From an uncultured Faecalibacterium sp. (lineage in GTDB: Bacteria > Bacillota > Clostridia > Oscillospirales > Ruminococcaceae), in assembly GCA_900539945.1 (NCBI GenBank), contig UQDV01000050.1:1-6527 (forward strand): DNA of 6,527 nt, in the 5' to 3' direction. The notes beneath the pieces were generated by a model. The model made no database searches. It saw only the letters and a list, made by a program, of their open reading frames with translations, and was not told the DNA's origin. How positions within the stretch are numbered: position 1 is the first letter of the stretch; every line of letters begins with the position of its first letter. The position numbers and the translations under genes were made by a program. Positions 5,002 to 6,527 of the stretch are shown one piece after another.

Positions 5002-6198
5002 TCAGTCCTTCTTGTCAAAACGGCGCTTGCCGTCAAAGCCGGACTTGGGCATGGGCTTTGCGGTGTGCTCGAACTTGGGGGCGTTGTAGTACATATACAG
5101 CTGGCAGGGGATCATGCCGTTGTACATCTTGCGGCGCTTGTTGGCGCGCTTGCCGTAGTGGGTTTCAAAGTCCATGTCAGCGGTGATGGCGTACACACCG
5201 GCGCAGGGGTTCGCCTCCATCTGACGGCCCAGGGTGCGGGCCAGCTTGGCCGCGCCCTCAATGGTGCTCATGCGCTCACCGTAAGGGGGGTTCGTCAGCA
5301 CGATGGCCTCCTGCTTTGCGGCAAAATCCGCCACATCGGCCACCTCAAAGTGGCAGCGCTTTTCCACACCGGCCAGCTTGGCATTGGCGTTGGCCAGCGC
5401 CACGGCGGCGGGGTCGATATCATATCCAAAAGCCTCGAAGCCCACATCCAGCTTGGATTCAGTCAGGGCCTTCTGGCGCTGCTCGGCCCATACAGCGGCC
5501 GGCACAAAGCTGTAGCGTTCGGCAGCAAAGCGGCGCTTGAGGCCCGGTGCGATGTTCATGGCCTTCTGGGCGGCCTCAATGAGCAGGGTGCCGCTGCCGC
5601 AGAAGGGGTCCTCCACCAGGCTGTCCCGGCGCACACGGCCCAGGTCGGCGATGGTAGCGGCCAGCGTCTCGCGGATGGGGGCCTCCATGGCGTTGCGGCG
5701 GTAGCCGCGCTTGTGCAGGCCCTCGCCGGTGGTGTCCAGCATGATCTCGCACACGTTCTTGCGCAGCATGAAGCGGATCCTGTACTCGGTGCCGCTCTCC
5801 GGCAGCACGGAGGTGTGGTGCTTGGCCATCAGGCGCTTGACCACAGCCTTTTTGATGATGCTCTGGCAGGCGGGCACGCTGGAAAGCTGGCTGTCCAGCG
5901 AGGAGCCGGTGACCGGGAAGGCCGCATCCGTCGGCAGCAGATCCTCCCAGGGGACGCTGTACACGCCGTCGAACAGTTCGTCAAAGGTGGACGCCTTGTA
6001 GCGGGCCAGCAGCAGCAGCACGCGCTCCACGGTGCGCAGGTGCAGGTTGGCTGCCGCGATCATCTCCGCACCGCCGGAGAAGGTCAGGCGGCCGTCATCC
6101 ACCCGGATGTTCTCCGCGCCGATGCGGTTCAGTTCAAATTTTGCGGTGGACTCGCACCCGAAGAAACAGGGGGCGATCAGTTCAAATTTTGCAGGCAT
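5002..6198 (-). CDS. rlmL: THUMP-domain class I SAM-dependent RNA methyltransferase (RlmL/YpsC family)
   Basis: Family members methylate the exocyclic N2 of a guanosine in 23S rRNA (m2G2445 in E. coli RlmL); the substrate here is inferred by family. The protein is 398 residues, the usual length of the single-domain Firmicutes form (B. subtilis YpsC), without the second RlmK domain of E. coli. The N-terminus FELIAPCFFGCE (5-16) is the typical opening, followed by a THUMP region to about residue 155. LHKRGYRR (161-168) leads into the Rossmann methyltransferase domain: SAM motif DPFCGSGTLLIEAA (197-210), acidic YDIDPAAV (259-266) and catalytic NPPYGER (303-309). A basic tail (381-398) may bind RNA. 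The start at 6198 has AAAGGA six bases ahead. Only 28 bases separate it from the preceding terminator, so its promoter is unclear. The N-terminal codons hold a 15-base direct repeat. The gene symbol is by family, not by a proven activity. Confidence 0.93.
   Translation of the reverse strand: MPAKFELIAPCFFGCESTAKFELNRIGAENIRVDDGRLTFSGGAEMIAAANLHLRTVERVLLLLARYKASTFDELFDGVYSVPWEDLLPTDAAFPVTGSSLDSQLSSVPACQSIIKKAVVKRLMAKHHTSVLPESGTEYRIRFMLRKNVCEIMLDTTGEGLHKRGYRRNAMEAPIRETLAATIADLGRVRRDSLVEDPFCGSGTLLIEAAQKAMNIAPGLKRRFAAERYSFVPAAVWAEQRQKALTESKLDVGFEAFGYDIDPAAVALANANAKLAGVEKRCHFEVADVADFAAKQEAIVLTNPPYGERMSTIEGAAKLARTLGRQMEANPCAGVYAITADMDFETHYGKRANKRRKMYNGMIPCQLYMYYNAPKFEHTAKPMPKSGFDGKRRFDKKD
6130..6192 (-). 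repeat. 15-bp direct repeat inside the methyltransferase 5' end
   Basis: CAGTTCAAATTTTGC occurs at 6130-6144 and again at 6178-6192, 48 bases apart and in the same frame, so AKFEL appears twice in the first 23 residues (3-7 and 19-23). The feature spans both copies. The first AKFEL fits the family opening; the second falls where relatives have a varied basic/acidic helix. Confidence 0.8.
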
Positions 6199-6226
6199 GG
6201 TGGTTCCTTTCTTTTCCTCTTGGGCG

Positions 6227-6263
6227 AAAAAACAGACCCGCCCGACCAGGGGACAGGTCTGTT
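6227..6263 (-). terminator. Intrinsic terminator after the RG-tail protein gene
   Basis: Minus-strand AACAGACC (6263-6256) pairs with GGTCTGTT (6238-6231), with extra inner C/G pairing in the 17-base loop, and is followed by a T-run to 6227. It begins 22 bases after the stop at 6285. It stands only 28 bases before the start of the methyltransferase gene, so it may act as an attenuator between the two. Confidence 0.8.
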
Positions 6264-6284
6264 CTGTGCATTCTGATCGGCTGC

Positions 6285-6527
6285 TCAGCGGCCGCGGTGG
6301 CTGCGCGGGGCATAACCGCCGCCGCGGCGGTTGTTGGTCTCGTGGTCCAGATCCGCCATCTTTTCCTCGCTCTGGCTCTTGAAGCGGCTCATCATGTCCT
6401 CAAAGCTCAGGTTGTCGGAGCGGGCCGGAGCCTTGGGCTGCCACACGCGGGGGGCAGCATCGCGGGGCTGACGCGGGGGACGGCCTGCGCCGCGCGGGCC
6501 GCCGGAGCGTCCGCCGTCACGCGGGGC
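6285..6527 (-). CDS. C-terminal tail of a probable S1 RNA-binding domain protein (YabR-like)
   Basis: The frame is open from the window edge to TGA at 6287-6285, giving the last 80 residues. The first 36 are a low-complexity Arg/Gly/Pro tail (APRDGGRSGGPRGAGR...). Then comes LSFEDMMSRFKSQSEEKMAD, a short amphipathic helix, and a final RG-rich end, RRGGGYAPRSHRGR. From memory, clostridial S1-domain proteins of the YabR/general stress protein 13 type end in just this pattern (FEDMM-x-x-F-K-x-x-S-E-E-K-x-x-D-L, then a basic Gly-rich end). The S1 domain itself would lie past the window, so the call rests on the tail alone. Such proteins bind RNA and associate with ribosomes. Another RNA-binding protein with an RG tail, such as a helicase, is the main alternative. 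Confidence 0.65.
   Translation of the reverse strand, partial: APRDGGRSGGPRGAGRPPRQPRDAAPRVWQPKAPARSDNLSFEDMMSRFKSQSEEKMADLDHETNNRRGGGYAPRSHRGR

Noticed and set aside
4852..6276. A 474-codon open frame on the plus strand
   Set aside because: It is antisense to the clearly coding methyltransferase and its low-complexity Ala/Gly/His/Val-rich product is what reverse reading of GC-rich codons gives. It also crosses two terminators.
6314..6332. A 7-bp hairpin AACCGCC-GCCGC-GGCGGTT
   Set aside because: It lies within Arg/Gly codons of the RG-rich tail and has no T-run; it follows from codon repetition.

Overview
The window reads as chromosomal DNA from a GC-rich gut Clostridia bacterium of the Oscillospiraceae/Ruminococcaceae type (Faecalibacterium, Subdoligranulum or Gemmiger are the best guesses). 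This is inferred from high GC coding DNA with strong SD sites, a Gram-positive style glmS ribozyme, a DUF5685-like protein, and a short palindromic repeat that I remember from Faecalibacterium-type genomes. No phage, IS, CRISPR, tRNA or rRNA is visible.

Layout. 1-918 (+) is the 3' end of a surface protein with a Big2 Ig-like domain, an acidic Ser/Gly/Asp linker, a second exported domain and a C-terminal membrane anchor. It faces glmS convergently; the two genes are separated by a strong hairpin terminator (950-989) and a short palindromic repeat (1021-1089). glmS lies on the minus strand (1098-2918). Its leader carries a clear glucosamine-6-phosphate-activated self-cleaving ribozyme (about 3168-3010, cleavage between 3158 and 3157) under its own TTGCAC-17-TATACT promoter (3249-3221).

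Upstream of glmS, on the same strand, is a two-gene operon: a divergent DUF5685-like protein (3824-4693) and a six-helix membrane protein (3270-3827), joined by an ATGA stop/start overlap. Its promoter (4775-4747) has the same -35, -10 and spacer length as the glmS promoter and lies inside the longest possible reading frame of the DUF5685-like gene. This moves that start to 4693. No terminator separates this operon from glmS.

Further upstream are an RlmL/YpsC-type rRNA methyltransferase gene (5002-6198, minus) with its own terminator (4928-4962), and the 3' end of a gene (6285-6527, minus) whose RG-rich tail suggests a YabR-like S1 RNA-binding protein, followed by a terminator (6227-6263).

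Functionally, the centre of the window feeds cell-wall amino-sugar synthesis: GlmS makes GlcN6P and the ribozyme shuts the message down when GlcN6P builds up. The flanking minus-strand genes at the right end are RNA/ribosome related. The notable points are the ribozyme, the matched promoter pair with a tandem 11-bp repeat over the glmS -35, and the degenerate DUF5685-like protein. I see no wholly new system.
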